Positions 1-8,317 of a stretch of DNA of 38,254 nucleotides are shown one piece after another. How positions within the stretch are numbered: the stretch's first letter is position 1; the number at the start of each line of letters is the position of its first letter. The notes below the pieces were generated by a model that saw nothing but the letters and a program-made list of their open reading frames with translations, was not told the origin of the DNA and did not search any database. The DNA comes from Myxococcales bacterium (lineage in GTDB: Bacteria; Myxococcota_A; Polyangia; Haliangiales; Haliangiaceae): the NCBI GenBank assembly GCA_024222395.1, contig JAAEPE010000088.1, positions 1 to 38,254 of the forward strand, read 5' to 3'. A program made the position numbers and the translations under genes.

Positions 1-104
1 ACGATGTGACGATGTGACGATGTGACGATGTGACGATGTGACGATGTGACGATGTGACGATGTGACGATGTGACGATGTGACGATGTGACGATGTGACGA
101 TGTG
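1..104. repeat. Octanucleotide tandem array, 13 copies
   Basis: The first 104 bases are 13 perfect copies of ACGATGTG with no interruption, so the array may continue beyond the window edge. The unit is not a multiple of three. Every plus-strand frame meets a TGA every 24 bases, while all three minus-strand frames stay open. It lies about 140 bp upstream of the oxidase subunit III gene. Perfect identity between copies implies recent slippage or expansion. Confidence 0.97.
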
Positions 105-140
105 CCCGAGGGGGCCGGGGCATTTCCCTCGACCGCCCCC

Positions 141-248
141 ATGGATATGATTGACCGAGGCGGGACGCCGGGAATGCGATATTTCGCCAATATTTCACTA
201 CTGTTGGCTGGTGTTTCGGGGAGGTTCTTCGGCATCATGCGCCCATGA
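141..248 (+). CDS. Possible small ORF overlapping the oxidase gene start
   Basis: A 35-codon ORF starts at ATG 141 and its TGA stop (246-248) overlaps the ATG of the oxidase subunit III gene in an ATGA arrangement. The predicted peptide has a hydrophobic stretch (FANISLLLAGVSG) followed by FFGIMRP, so it could be a membrane miniprotein or a leader peptide. The frame is open from about position 90, so a GTG start at 102 is also possible. I see no good ribosome binding site before ATG 141 and recognise no family. The stop/start overlap is the main reason to list it. Confidence 0.2.
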   Translation: MDMIDRGGTPGMRYFANISLLLAGVSGRFFGIMRP

Positions 249-1060
249 GCGACAACGGAGATACTCCTGTGGCTGAGACAACGGAGCATGGGGATGGCCA
301 CAGCGGATCCCGATTCATCCAACACCACTACGATGGTGCCCAGCATCAATTTGACTCGGCGAAACTCGGAATCTGGGCATTCCTTGCTCAGGAGATCATG
401 TTCTTCTCCGGGCTCTTCGTCGCCTACGTTATCTATCGAAGCACCCATCCGGAAATCTTCGCGTATGGAAGTCAGTACCTCGACGTCAAGATGGGGGCGA
501 TCAACACGTGTGTGCTGATCTTTTCCAGCCTCTCGGCTGCATGGGCGGTGCGTGCTGCGCAACTCAATCAACAAGGATTGCTCAAAATATGCCTATTGGT
601 GACCATCCTCTGTGCATTTGGCTTCCTGGGAATCAAATACTTCGAGTACAAGCATAAAGTCCATGTAGGTGCTCTCTTCGGTTGTCGCTTCAACCCCAGC
701 GAAGCCGAGGATGGGCGACCGATGCGCTACAAGATCGCTAAGGCTGCCAAGAAGACCTGCGCAGATCGCGGCATCGTGCTCAAAGAGCATCCACGTCCGC
801 CGCGCGTCAAAGGCAAGAAGAAGCCGAAGGCGCCACCACCAAACACCGGTATGTTCTTCAGCATCTATTTTGCGATGACGGGGCTCCATGGCATCCATGT
901 CATCGCCGGGATATTCGTCTTCGGCTGGCTATTGTGGCGAAGCATGAAGGGGCATTTCACGCCGGATTACTACTCGCCGATCGATGCCGCAGCGTTGTAT
1001 TGGCATATCGTTGACTTGATATGGATCTTCCTCTTCCCGCTTCTCTACCTGATCCACTAA
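245..1060 (+). CDS. ctaE: Cytochrome c oxidase subunit III (with soluble insert)
   Basis: This is subunit III of a haem-copper (aa3/caa3-type) terminal oxidase, an inner-membrane protein that stabilises the O2-reducing core. The 271-residue protein shows five predicted helices at about 40-66, 83-105, 112-135, 203-233 and 249-271. Family signatures are LGIWAFLAQEIMFFSGLF, the conserved LHGIHVIAG and the C-terminal YWHIVDLIWIFLFPLLYL. Between helices 3 and 4 (about 136-201) lies an extra hydrophilic, Lys/Pro-rich segment of some 65 residues with two cysteines (C147, C172), which standard subunit III lacks. Subunits I and II are not in the window and presumably lie to the left. A class I cytochrome c gene follows 157 bp downstream on the same strand. 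The start is the first in-frame ATG; a GGGGAGG lies rather far upstream (about 219-225). Confidence 0.92.
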   Translation: MSDNGDTPVAETTEHGDGHSGSRFIQHHYDGAQHQFDSAKLGIWAFLAQEIMFFSGLFVAYVIYRSTHPEIFAYGSQYLDVKMGAINTCVLIFSSLSAAWAVRAAQLNQQGLLKICLLVTILCAFGFLGIKYFEYKHKVHVGALFGCRFNPSEAEDGRPMRYKIAKAAKKTCADRGIVLKEHPRPPRVKGKKKPKAPPPNTGMFFSIYFAMTGLHGIHVIAGIFVFGWLLWRSMKGHFTPDYYSPIDAAALYWHIVDLIWIFLFPLLYLIH

Positions 1061-1084
1061 CTTCGGCGAGACCTAAGGGCCTAT

Positions 1085-1103
1085 TCGAGCAAGCAATGCT
1101 CGA
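1085..1103. other. Perfect 7-bp stem-loop in the oxidase / cytochrome c gap
   Basis: TCGAGCA and TGCTCGA form a perfect 7-bp stem around a 5-base loop, 25 bp after the oxidase subunit III stop. No T-run follows, so it is not a classical intrinsic terminator. It could be an mRNA-stabilising or processing hairpin between the two genes. The rest of 1061-1217 shows nothing else I can support. Confidence 0.35.
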
Positions 1104-1217
1104 CGATTCGGGGCAGGTGCAAAGATTGCCCGCTTCCTTCGTATCATTTGCAACCAAAGTCCACAGCAGGTGCACAGCGTGCTTGTCCTACCTCCTGCTC
1201 TTCGATAGTGTCGCCGC

Positions 1218-1688
1218 ATGAATCAGGCGTTTAATGCAATCCGAATCCCCGCGCTGGCACTTCTTCTTGCCGGCACAATGGCATGTGGCTCCGAGAAGAA
1301 GGACTCTGGCAGTGCAGAGCCAGCCGCTACTCCGGCCGCCAAAGGCACACCGGCAAAGGCAGCGCCTAAGGCTGATACAAAGCCAGTCGCAGCTGCTGCC
1401 GCTGATGATGAGGGAGCAAAAGCTCTCTTCGCAGCGCGCTGTACTGCTTGCCACGGCGACTCAGGCAAAGGCGATGGCCCTGGATCTGCTGCCCTCAATC
1501 CTAAGCCTCAGGACTACACCAACGCGGAATGGCAGGCATCTGTCACCGACGAAGACATCTCAGCAGCGATCGTCAAGGGTGGTCTGGCTGTCGGCAAGAG
1601 TGCGATCATGCCAGCCAATCCAGATCTCAAGAACAAGCCTGCCGTTGTTAAGGGGCTCGTCAACATGATCCGCGACTTCGAAGAGTAG
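1218..1688 (+). CDS. Mono-haem class I cytochrome c, probable lipoprotein
   Basis: This is a periplasmic electron carrier of 156 residues. A hydrophobic signal ends in a lipobox-like GTMAC, so Cys23 may be lipidated (the -3 position is Thr, not ideal). An Ala/Lys/Pro-rich flexible linker runs to about residue 62. The haem site CTACH is at 75-79, followed by GDSGKGDGPGS, and the likely distal ligand is Met131 in SAIMP. This arrangement suits a membrane-tethered cytochrome passing electrons to the terminal oxidase encoded just upstream. It might also serve the NosZ encoded about 7 kb away, but that is inference. It is alone on this strand before the IS remnant and is followed by a possible terminator. 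Confidence 0.9.
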   Translation: MNQAFNAIRIPALALLLAGTMACGSEKKDSGSAEPAATPAAKGTPAKAAPKADTKPVAAAAADDEGAKALFAARCTACHGDSGKGDGPGSAALNPKPQDYTNAEWQASVTDEDISAAIVKGGLAVGKSAIMPANPDLKNKPAVVKGLVNMIRDFEE

Positions 1689-1700
1689 CTAGATGTCGCA

Positions 1701-1735
1701 CTCGAGCCTGATGGCTCGGGCGCCGATTGATTTTT
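1701..1735 (+). terminator. Possible intrinsic terminator after cytochrome c
   Basis: An 8-bp stem (1701-1708 with 1713-1720, one G-T wobble) closes a TGAT loop 12 bp after the cytochrome stop. A run of five T begins at 1731, ten bases after the stem, which is further than ideal. 1741-1873, up to the transposase remnant, holds nothing I recognise. Confidence 0.4.
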
Positions 1736-1873
1736 ATACAAGAGAATCAAGTTGAGTCGCCGCTTAGGCGACCCGACTTCACCTGTAGCTACTTAGAGGG
1801 TGAACCCCCTCTTCATCTTACTTGCCGAGGGAGATGCCGGGCAGATCGAGGCTCTCTTCGAAGAACTCTCAGC

Positions 1874-2736
1874 TCAGGCCGAGTGCGTCCACTGTTGTGC
1901 GGGAAAGTCGTAGGAGGTCATAAGTGCCTCTTCGTCCTTCCGCAGGCACTTGACGGCCTTTGGGTACTTGGTATCGAATTCCTTTTCGAAATCGTTCATG
2001 GCTTCGATGCAAGCGGCTTTGGTGGGCGCATTCATGGCTTCGTGCAGCAGGCTCTTAGCCTTAGCCTGAAGGCGCTTAGGCCGCTTGTCCAGGACGTTCG
2101 CAATCTTGTGCACCCAGCATCGCTGCCCCCGTGTTTCGGGCCAGATTTCGCGTGCTGCCGCCCAGAATCCAAGGGCGCCATCACCCGTGACAACCAGAGG
2201 CGTGCGCATGCGACGACTCTTTAGATCTCGCAGGATGCTCGACCAGCTCTCTGTGCTCTCTCGGTAGCCATCCTCAACAGCAATGGGCTCTTTCGTGCCG
2301 TCTGCCAGCGCTCCCATGACCACCAACGTGCAGAGCCTATCCTCCTCAAGGCGCATATTGAAGTGGATGCCATCCAACCAGACGTACAAGTACTCCTTGT
2401 CCTTGTCCTTGTCCTTGTCCTTGTCCTTGTCCTTGAGCGAGCGAGCGAGCGATTGCGAAATTCTCTGTAGTCGCTTTCCCAGACATTGGTCATCTTTGCG
2501 ATCGATGTCGGAGAGAGCCCAGACGCGTCCTTGCCGAGCAATGCCGGCAGGGCTTCTCGAAAGTCGCCCGTCGACAAACCTCGCAAGTACAGAAGTGGAA
2601 TCACCTCTGCCACCTTTGGGGATTTGCGCATGTACGGTGGCAAGAGCTTGCTTGCAAAACGCTCCCCCTCACGCTTGTCATTCCCGAGCAACGCTGCAAT
2701 CGGGAAAGCAGGACCATCAGACCGATCATTGTTCAC
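1874..2736 (-). pseudogene. IS256-family transposase, frameshifted and truncated at both ends
   Basis: This is a broken DDE transposase of the IS256 (Mutator) family read on the minus strand in two frames. The first part (2736 to about 2440) contains LLPPYMRKS, LLYLRGLSTGDF and VWESDYREFRNRSL. The second (2389-1874) contains YVWLDGIHFNMRLEEDRLC, VVTGDGALGFW, QRCWVHKIANVLDK and ends at FPAQQW. The first two catalytic Asp residues (LDG, TGDG) are present. The C-terminal part that should carry the Glu is missing, and so is most of the usual N-terminal 100 residues. The frame changes exactly in a simple-repeat block (2394-2451), where two extra copies of a 4-bp unit explain a +8 shift. The gene cannot make an active transposase. 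It sits directly beyond the 3' end of the nos cluster. Confidence 0.9.
2394..2451. repeat. Expanded simple repeats inside the transposase: TCCTTG x7 and AGCG x4
   Basis: Seven perfect TCCTTG units (2394-2435) run straight into four AGCG units (2436-2451). In the transposase reading direction these are CGCT x4 then CAAGGA x7. The family sequence RSLKDKEY would need only CGCT x2 and about CAAGGA x2. The six-base expansion keeps frame (extra KD pairs) and the four-base expansion breaks it. Confidence 0.95.
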
Positions 2737-2752
2737 GCTCGACGGTCTAGAG
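2686..2752 (-). repeat. IS end (copy A) bordering the nos cluster
   Basis: These 67 bp match 27480-27546 with 62 identities, and the outer 36 bp match 10646-10681 (inverted) with 34 identities. It lies at the 5' end of the transposase remnant with the outer edge facing nosL. It is therefore the terminal inverted repeat plus subterminal DNA of the IS256-type element. Its outermost conserved core is CTAGACCG read inward. The nosL stop lies 33 bp beyond the edge. Confidence 0.85.
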
Positions 2753-2784
2753 GGCGGTTGGTAGGAGGGGCACGTTAGGGGTCG

Positions 2785-3294
2785 CTACTTTCCGCGAGTC
2801 GTAGTCCAAGCTTGCAAATCCTCCCAGGACTTTACCTGGGCAGATATGCGGCTGGCCAGGTCTTCGGCTTCAGCAGCTGTCGAGTACGAGAGAATGGGCG
2901 TTCCCATGACTCGCTTCTCGAAGCCCACTACATAGGTAGATGTAGTGGCATTGATCCAAGGTCGCAGCTCCGTCTTTGACGCGATTGGATCTGGATCCGA
3001 GTCCATCGACTCGGCATAGATTTGCACGACCTTGCCGTGAGGCGATGGAGCCTCGAGGTAGGTGATCATGTCGCTTAGCGAGCAGAAAAAGAGCCGGGTG
3101 GCGTCGTTGTGCACGAGCTGTCCGCGCGGGGCTGGTTGATCTCGAACGGTCATGCCACAGGCAGCACACTCGTGGCCGGCTAGCTCTTCCGCACCTTGCT
3201 TCGCGCTCCCGGTCGTGGCGTTCTTCTCGCTGCACGACACAGCACTGCTTGGAAGCACCAAGACGGCAAGCAGCAGCCCAACAAGTCTACTCAT
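2785..3294 (-). CDS. nosL: NosL, copper-chaperone lipoprotein of nitrous oxide reductase
   Basis: NosL is a periplasm-facing lipoprotein that binds Cu(I) and hands it over during assembly of the copper centres of NosZ. The 169-residue product has a lipoprotein signal ending in AVSC (Cys21). The NosL hallmark CAACGM follows (Cys43, Cys46, Met48), after which comes the family fold with FFCSLSDMITYL. It is the last gene of the nos cluster; its ATG overlaps the nosY stop (ATGA), indicating translational coupling. The IS copy A edge begins 33 bp past its stop, and no terminator hairpin is evident there. Confidence 0.93.
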   Translation of the reverse strand: MSRLVGLLLAVLVLPSSAVSCSEKNATTGSAKQGAEELAGHECAACGMTVRDQPAPRGQLVHNDATRLFFCSLSDMITYLEAPSPHGKVVQIYAESMDSDPDPIASKTELRPWINATTSTYVVGFEKRVMGTPILSYSTAAEAEDLASRISAQVKSWEDLQAWTTTRGK

Positions 3295-4088
3295 CGAACT
3301 CTCCGCCGACTGAGAATGGCCCAGCTCACGACCAGGGGACCGACGATCCAGCTACCCCAGATGAAGGCGATCAGAGCGCCGGAAGGGGGGGCCACAGTCA
3401 TACCAAGGTTCGCCAGGGCCTCGGCCCCAGAGAGGCGACTTAGCACTTGAATTCGGTAGAGGCCGGCAGGATTGGCGATAACGAGATTGCTGATGGTCTT
3501 CGTAGAGATGTAGCCGTCAGTGGCCACCAAGAGACCGAGCAGCGCAAGATCGAAGAAGAAGACCAAGACGAACCAGACGATGACCACCATGGTGGAGGCA
3601 CTCACGGGCCTAGAGCTAATCGATGAGATGAGCATGCCGATGGCGAGGAATGCCCAGCCCAAGAGCAGGGTAGCGGGGATGAGCTGGAGTAGCACTGCCC
3701 CTTGTTCCTTGCCCGCAACGACGCTGGCAAGGCCAAGGCCGGCGCATACCGAGACTGCCAATGCCGCGCCACGACCGATGTACTTGGCTACGATGACCTC
3801 CCAGCGACGAACCGCTAGAGACAAGAGCAGACCCAGTGTATTGCGCTCGCGCTCGCCGACGATGGCATCGTGGCTCAGAATCATGGCCACTAGTGGCACT
3901 AGGAGACTCACCAATGTCGCAAGACTCGGGCCTGTAAGTGCGACGGCATTCGCTCCCGCGGTAATTCCGTAGGCGCTCACGGCGGAAGCAAGTAGGGCGA
4001 AGACTAGGCTGCTGGCGATGACCCATCGATCGCGAAGGCGCTCGATGAATTCGTGCACAATGAGGTGGAGTCCGACTCGTCCCATCAT
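3291..4088 (-). CDS. nosY: NosY, ABC transporter permease for NosZ maturation
   Basis: This is the membrane component of the NosFY(D) complex that couples ATP hydrolysis to CuZ-site assembly in NosZ (established role; substrate debated between sulfur species and a mechanical role on NosL/NosZ). The 265-residue protein has about six hydrophobic helices. It carries an ABC-2 type signature GERERNTLGLLLSLAVRRWEV after helix 2 and NPAGLYRIQVL before the last periplasmic loop, both typical of NosY. It overlaps nosF upstream and nosL downstream by 4 bp each (ATGA), so the three are co-translated. A G7 run (C7 in the coding strand) lies in the 3' part. Confidence 0.92.
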   Translation of the reverse strand: MMGRVGLHLIVHEFIERLRDRWVIASSLVFALLASAVSAYGITAGANAVALTGPSLATLVSLLVPLVAMILSHDAIVGERERNTLGLLLSLAVRRWEVIVAKYIGRGAALAVSVCAGLGLASVVAGKEQGAVLLQLIPATLLLGWAFLAIGMLISSISSRPVSASTMVVIVWFVLVFFFDLALLGLLVATDGYISTKTISNLVIANPAGLYRIQVLSRLSGAEALANLGMTVAPPSGALIAFIWGSWIVGPLVVSWAILSRRRVR

Positions 4089-5002
4089 GCTGGTATCTCC
4101 AGTAGGCGCTCGTAGATCATATCCAGAGTCGGTTCTTGTGTTTGAATCCCTTTGACGGCGTTGGGGTGCCGGGCGCGAATATCCATTAGCTCTAGGAGTT
4201 TGCCTTCTTCGAGGTGGACGGTGAGATTGTTGCCAACAAGCTTGCCGATGCCGTGTTTCCAGTCTTCGACGGCTTCCACAAATTCTTCGACACCATCGTT
4301 GGAATCCTCGGAGAGAGAGAGCACTGCTTTCTGCTTGAGGCCCACGCTGGCGCGCAGCTCGGCGGGGCTGTCGCAGGCGAGCAGTTTGCCGTCAAGGAAG
4401 ACACCCATCTTGTCGACACGTCTCTCGAGCATGGCGAGTTGATGGCTCGCCATGAAGACCATGCGCTTCTTCTCACGCCACTCGGCGAGGATCGACCAGA
4501 GGACTGAGAGGCCCTCGGTGTCCAGGCCACCGGTGGGCTCATCGAGAATCAGGAGCTTTGGCTCTCCGATGATGGCAACGGCCAGGCCCAGTCTCTGTCG
4601 CATGCCTTTAGAGTAGCCACGGACAGAGCGCCCCGCAGCGTGCTTGAGACCGACTCGATCGAGAACGCCAGGCACGGCCTTCGAAGAGACGCCCCGGGCG
4701 CGTGCAAAAAATCGCAGGACCTGTTTCCCGGAGAGGGAGTCGGAGAACGAGACGGCTTCCGGGAGGTAGCCAATGGACTTCTTGAATTTGTTGTTGATGG
4801 GACAGACCTCACCATCGACTCGGACAACCCCCGCGTTCGGACGAACTAAACCGAGCAGTACGCGGGTGAGGGTCGTCTTGCCTGCGCCGTTTGGGCCCAC
4901 AAGCATGAGTACTTGTCCGGCCTCAAGCGAGACGGAAGCTGAGGAGAGAGCATAGAGCGTCCCAAAGCGAACAGTGACCTTCTCTAGTGCCAGGGTCTTC
5001 AT
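4085..5002 (-). CDS. nosF: NosF, ABC transporter ATPase for NosZ maturation
   Basis: NosF is the cytoplasmic ATP-binding subunit driving NosY. The 305-residue protein shows Walker A (GPNGAGKTT, about residue 36), the ABC signature variant YSKGMRQRLG, Walker B (LLILDEPTGGLD) and the switch His in MASHQ. A C-terminal accessory domain of about 90 residues follows. Length and order fit the NosF group of CcmA-like ATPases. Its start overlaps the end of nosD and its stop overlaps nosY, both ATGA. Confidence 0.93.
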   Translation of the reverse strand: MKTLALEKVTVRFGTLYALSSASVSLEAGQVLMLVGPNGAGKTTLTRVLLGLVRPNAGVVRVDGEVCPINNKFKKSIGYLPEAVSFSDSLSGKQVLRFFARARGVSSKAVPGVLDRVGLKHAAGRSVRGYSKGMRQRLGLAVAIIGEPKLLILDEPTGGLDTEGLSVLWSILAEWREKKRMVFMASHQLAMLERRVDKMGVFLDGKLLACDSPAELRASVGLKQKAVLSLSEDSNDGVEEFVEAVEDWKHGIGKLVGNNLTVHLEEGKLLELMDIRARHPNAVKGIQTQEPTLDMIYERLLEIPA

Positions 5003-6243
5003 CGCTTGATGTCACTCATCTGTGGCCGTCTATCGACTACCGTTGGGACCTTCAGGATGGGAAGTCGTTCCTGCATATACGTCAGCATCTCAAGCGCCGG
5101 GCTGTGCAATAGCATGGAGGCCGCCGGATAACGATACACCAAGGTGGATGAGAAACTCTCTGTCTCGTAGGGGCGATCACCTATACCATCGCCATCTTGA
5201 TCCCAGCCTATGTAATCGCTCCAGTAGTTTCCTGGGTAGTCTTCGCTCAGTACGAGATCTTTCGTTCCAACATAGAAGATTTGCTGTCGGTTGCCGACGA
5301 ATGCGTTGAGCGAGATTCTGTTGCGCAGGCTGCCAGCCCAAATCTTGGCTCCCACCTCGTTGTGGAAAAGATGGTTGTACTCAATCGTATTATCCACGCT
5401 CGAGAAGAAGAACAAGCCCTGTCCGTTGCGAATGAGCTGATTGTTGCGAATGAAGCAGTCCTCTGCATCGCGAAATAGAATGCCAGTACGCTCATTCTCC
5501 TCAGCGATGTTGTCTTCTACGATCAGCTCACGACTCTCCATCAGGGCAAAGCCACCAACGTTGCGGCGGCTTGTATTGCCGCGGAGGGTGTTGCGATAGG
5601 AGAACATGTAGTGAACGCCGTAGCGCTGGTCTTCTACGATGTTGCCGCGAATGAGGCTGTCGTCGGTGGCGGAGATGTAAATGCCGTCACGAGCACCGCG
5701 TACGACGTTCTCCCCCACAACAAGGTTTGAGGCATCAAAGAGTTGAATGCCATTGCCGCGATCGGTGGTGCGCAACTCCGAACGGCCGGTGATGTCGTTG
5801 CGCAGAATCTGGGCGGCCTCGCTGGCGTGAACCCAGATTCCAAATGAGCAATCGTGCAGCCGATTGTCTCGAACGATTGCCTCTACAGCTGTCGCTCTGA
5901 GAAATATGCATGAGTCAGGCTGCAGCCCCGAAAGGTCACTGCCACTCGCTAGGACCTCGAGCTTCTCAACTACGGCGCCGGCCGCCTCGACGACAATCGT
6001 CGTACCTTCGCCGCCGCCATCGATTGCTCCGCCAGTACCCCGGAGCGTGATCCTCTTGCGTATCACGATGGGCCCCTTCCACGTTCCGGGAGGCACCTCG
6101 ACGATGTCACCTTCGCCGCTGAGATCTATGGTCGCTTGCAGTGTAGGCGCGGTGACGCCCGCTCTCAACGTCTCAGCCCTTGCCGCCGCGCTCGGTAGGA
6201 GCAGGGTGGCAAGTACCGAGAAACCGATGACTAGAGCTTGCAC
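4999..6243 (-). CDS. nosD: NosD, periplasmic right-handed beta-helix maturation protein
   Basis: NosD is a periplasmic protein that works with NosFY in assembling the CuZ site. The 414-residue product begins with a Sec signal (about 1-23, ending AARA) and then shows repeated parallel beta-helix turns: IVRDNRLHDCSFGIWVH, ILRNDITGRSELR, VVGENVVRGARDGIYI, LIRGNIVEDQRYGVHY, and so on. It ends with the NosD landmark YPGNYWSDYIGWDQDGDGIGD. The start is GTG at 6243, 13 bp after the nosR stop; no nearer ATG fits the signal peptide. It overlaps nosF by 4 bp. Confidence 0.93.
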   Translation of the reverse strand: MQALVIGFSVLATLLLPSAAARAETLRAGVTAPTLQATIDLSGEGDIVEVPPGTWKGPIVIRKRITLRGTGGAIDGGGEGTTIVVEAAGAVVEKLEVLASGSDLSGLQPDSCIFLRATAVEAIVRDNRLHDCSFGIWVHASEAAQILRNDITGRSELRTTDRGNGIQLFDASNLVVGENVVRGARDGIYISATDDSLIRGNIVEDQRYGVHYMFSYRNTLRGNTSRRNVGGFALMESRELIVEDNIAEENERTGILFRDAEDCFIRNNQLIRNGQGLFFFSSVDNTIEYNHLFHNEVGAKIWAGSLRNRISLNAFVGNRQQIFYVGTKDLVLSEDYPGNYWSDYIGWDQDGDGIGDRPYETESFSSTLVYRYPAASMLLHSPALEMLTYMQERLPILKVPTVVDRRPQMSDIKR

Positions 6244-6256
6244 GGGGCTTTGGTCA

Positions 6257-8314
6257 CTACACGTCTTTGCGTGCGTCTTTCATCTTCTTGAGCTGCACCA
6301 GATCGTGCTCCTTCGGAGAAGGGTTGCTCTCGATCTTCTTGATTGTGATTAGGGGAGGGCACTTGTCGTCGTTGCGATAGACTGCCTCGCATTCCATACA
6401 AGAGAAGCACTCTCGTGGGTCGATCGTGCCGTCTTTTCTGAAGGCATGGGGCTCGCAGGTCTTGGTACAGATCTTACATGATGAACAGAAGTTGCGTCGC
6501 CTGGGGCCCGAGAAGCGGAAGCTTCCGAAGATTGCGAGAGCCGCGCCCAGGGGACAGAGGAACCGGCAGAATGGGCGCCACATGAAGATGGAGGCTGCAA
6601 AGAGGAATAGCCACCAACCGAAGAACCCCCAGTTGCGCTCCCATGGAACTACCAGGAACGTCGACTTGAAGGGCTCCACCTCCGCCATCACTTCGCCCAA
6701 TGCAGCGTCCCATAGGAAGACGCCGCCCAAGACAACCAGGACCACGTAACGCAGATAGGTGAGCCTTTTTGGAAGCTCCTTTTGAGGGACTTTGAGTTTG
6801 ATCGCAATCTTGTTGAGCAGCTCGGTCATGGAGCCATAGGGGCAAACCCAACCGCAGAACACTCCGCGGCCCCAAATCAGGGAGACCACTGCGATGAAGA
6901 TCCACAGGATGAAGATGAGAGGTGCAACAAGGAAGAGCTGCCAGTCCATTGAGCCTACAGCTGTGCCAATGAGCGTGAGCACCTGCGTGACCGATGGTTG
7001 CGCGTGCATGTGGAGACCGATGAGCACGAAGCCCACTGCCATCAGAGCTACGTGAATGCGCATGAGCCACTTGAGGGTCCGAGTGCTGTAGCGACGGAAG
7101 ATGAAGACGCCTAGAACCAAGGCGAGATAGCCGAGCAAGAGCCAGACATCCATCATGCGATTGCGCCACGCTTGAACGTAGATAGGTTCGTCTAGGTTGG
7201 ATTTCTCCGCCCTGTAGATGCTCCTGGGCAACTTATGGCTCGACTTGAACTCGATGAACTCTCTCTCGTAGGCACCGGTGTAGCGACTGCCGAGAAATAG
7301 GAGTTCGTACTTCTGACCAGGATCGATTTGCGCTCCCCTTGAGACAAACACAGCGGCTTCTTTGAAGTACGGAGCGCCGTCGGCGTTTATCGTGATGTTT
7401 GTGTAGTCGGTATCGCGGAACGTTAGATCGGTTAGGCCTTGTGCGAATCGGACTCTGTCAAAGATGCCTCCTCGTACAAATGCAGAGCCCTTGAAGGACC
7501 CTGATCCATTGCCGAATACAACGAAGAGGTGCTCACCCGCTTCGAGCTTCTTCATCTGGTGCTCGTATGTGAGGTCTCCAAGCAGCCCGCGTCCAATATG
7601 AGGAGCGTCTGCAATCGTGTAGAAGAGATCGACGAGGATGCCTTCAGAATTCTTGATGCCAAGCTCTTCTTCGGTGACGGTGAGTCGCCCAAAGGTGCCA
7701 GCCTGGGCCATCTCATCCCAGGTCCATGGCCTGTCTTCGACGATGAATTTGCCTGGGCTCATCTCGGCGACCGAGACGGCACCTGTCGCCATGCCGACGG
7801 TGCGCGCGGTCTTGAGGATTGTTTGATTCTGGGCGAGCGCCGTAACGGTCGCACCCGAAATCATATCGACTTCAATTGCCTCTGGGTCGGAGGAGTGACC
7901 AACCACCACACGGCTTGTCGCATGCAAGTCGACGTAGTACGCGATGAAGTCGTGGAGTTTTGATTCTGGGATCCCGACCAAGAGGATGGGTTCGCCGTGC
8001 TCGAGGAGCTTGGCTCCTGAGATAATGCCCTTTGGGCTAATTCCGACCAGGGTTACTAGAGGCTTGCCCGAATACGCTTTGATATCGACGATGTCTGTAG
8101 ACCTGGCGGCCCAACCGACGACTCGGTCGGAGGCGTCGAAACCCGTTGCGAAGAGGTTGTCGTCTATGGTCTCAAAGCGCTTCGCGTCAGGCAAAACTGC
8201 CGAGCAGCCCAACTCGACACAGTCGATTGGGCTCTCGGCAATTGCTACTCGGCTACTCAGCGCTAGAAACGCAAGACCCGCAAGTACAACTTTGAATGCG
8301 AGGCGTGGTTTCAT
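6257..8314 (-). CDS. nosR: NosR, flavo-iron-sulfur membrane protein
   Basis: NosR is an integral membrane protein needed for nosZ expression and in vivo electron supply to NosZ. The 685-residue protein has a signal peptide and a periplasmic FMN-binding domain with the flavin-attachment motif SGATVTA (around residue 152). Several membrane helices (about 400-600) follow, with the NapH-type motifs CGWVCPYG and CRFLCPLG. A C-terminal cytoplasmic polyferredoxin part has CSSCKICTKTCEP and CFSCMECEAVYRNDDKCP. Full length and domain order match NosR of clade I systems. It begins 3 bp after the nosZ stop with no clear ribosome site, so it is probably translated by coupling. Covalent FMN loading needs an ApbE/NosX enzyme, which is not in the window. 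Confidence 0.95.
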   Translation of the reverse strand: MKPRLAFKVVLAGLAFLALSSRVAIAESPIDCVELGCSAVLPDAKRFETIDDNLFATGFDASDRVVGWAARSTDIVDIKAYSGKPLVTLVGISPKGIISGAKLLEHGEPILLVGIPESKLHDFIAYYVDLHATSRVVVGHSSDPEAIEVDMISGATVTALAQNQTILKTARTVGMATGAVSVAEMSPGKFIVEDRPWTWDEMAQAGTFGRLTVTEEELGIKNSEGILVDLFYTIADAPHIGRGLLGDLTYEHQMKKLEAGEHLFVVFGNGSGSFKGSAFVRGGIFDRVRFAQGLTDLTFRDTDYTNITINADGAPYFKEAAVFVSRGAQIDPGQKYELLFLGSRYTGAYEREFIEFKSSHKLPRSIYRAEKSNLDEPIYVQAWRNRMMDVWLLLGYLALVLGVFIFRRYSTRTLKWLMRIHVALMAVGFVLIGLHMHAQPSVTQVLTLIGTAVGSMDWQLFLVAPLIFILWIFIAVVSLIWGRGVFCGWVCPYGSMTELLNKIAIKLKVPQKELPKRLTYLRYVVLVVLGGVFLWDAALGEVMAEVEPFKSTFLVVPWERNWGFFGWWLFLFAASIFMWRPFCRFLCPLGAALAIFGSFRFSGPRRRNFCSSCKICTKTCEPHAFRKDGTIDPRECFSCMECEAVYRNDDKCPPLITIKKIESNPSPKEHDLVQLKKMKDARKDV

Positions 8315-8317
8315 TTT

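Noticed and set aside
1..104. CRISPR array
   Set aside because: The 8-bp units are contiguous with no spacers and no cas gene is present.
1740..1873. Second inverted repeat of the IS256-type copy
   Set aside because: I searched for the CTAGACCG core beyond the truncated transposase C-terminus and found no credible match, so the left end of the element cannot be set.
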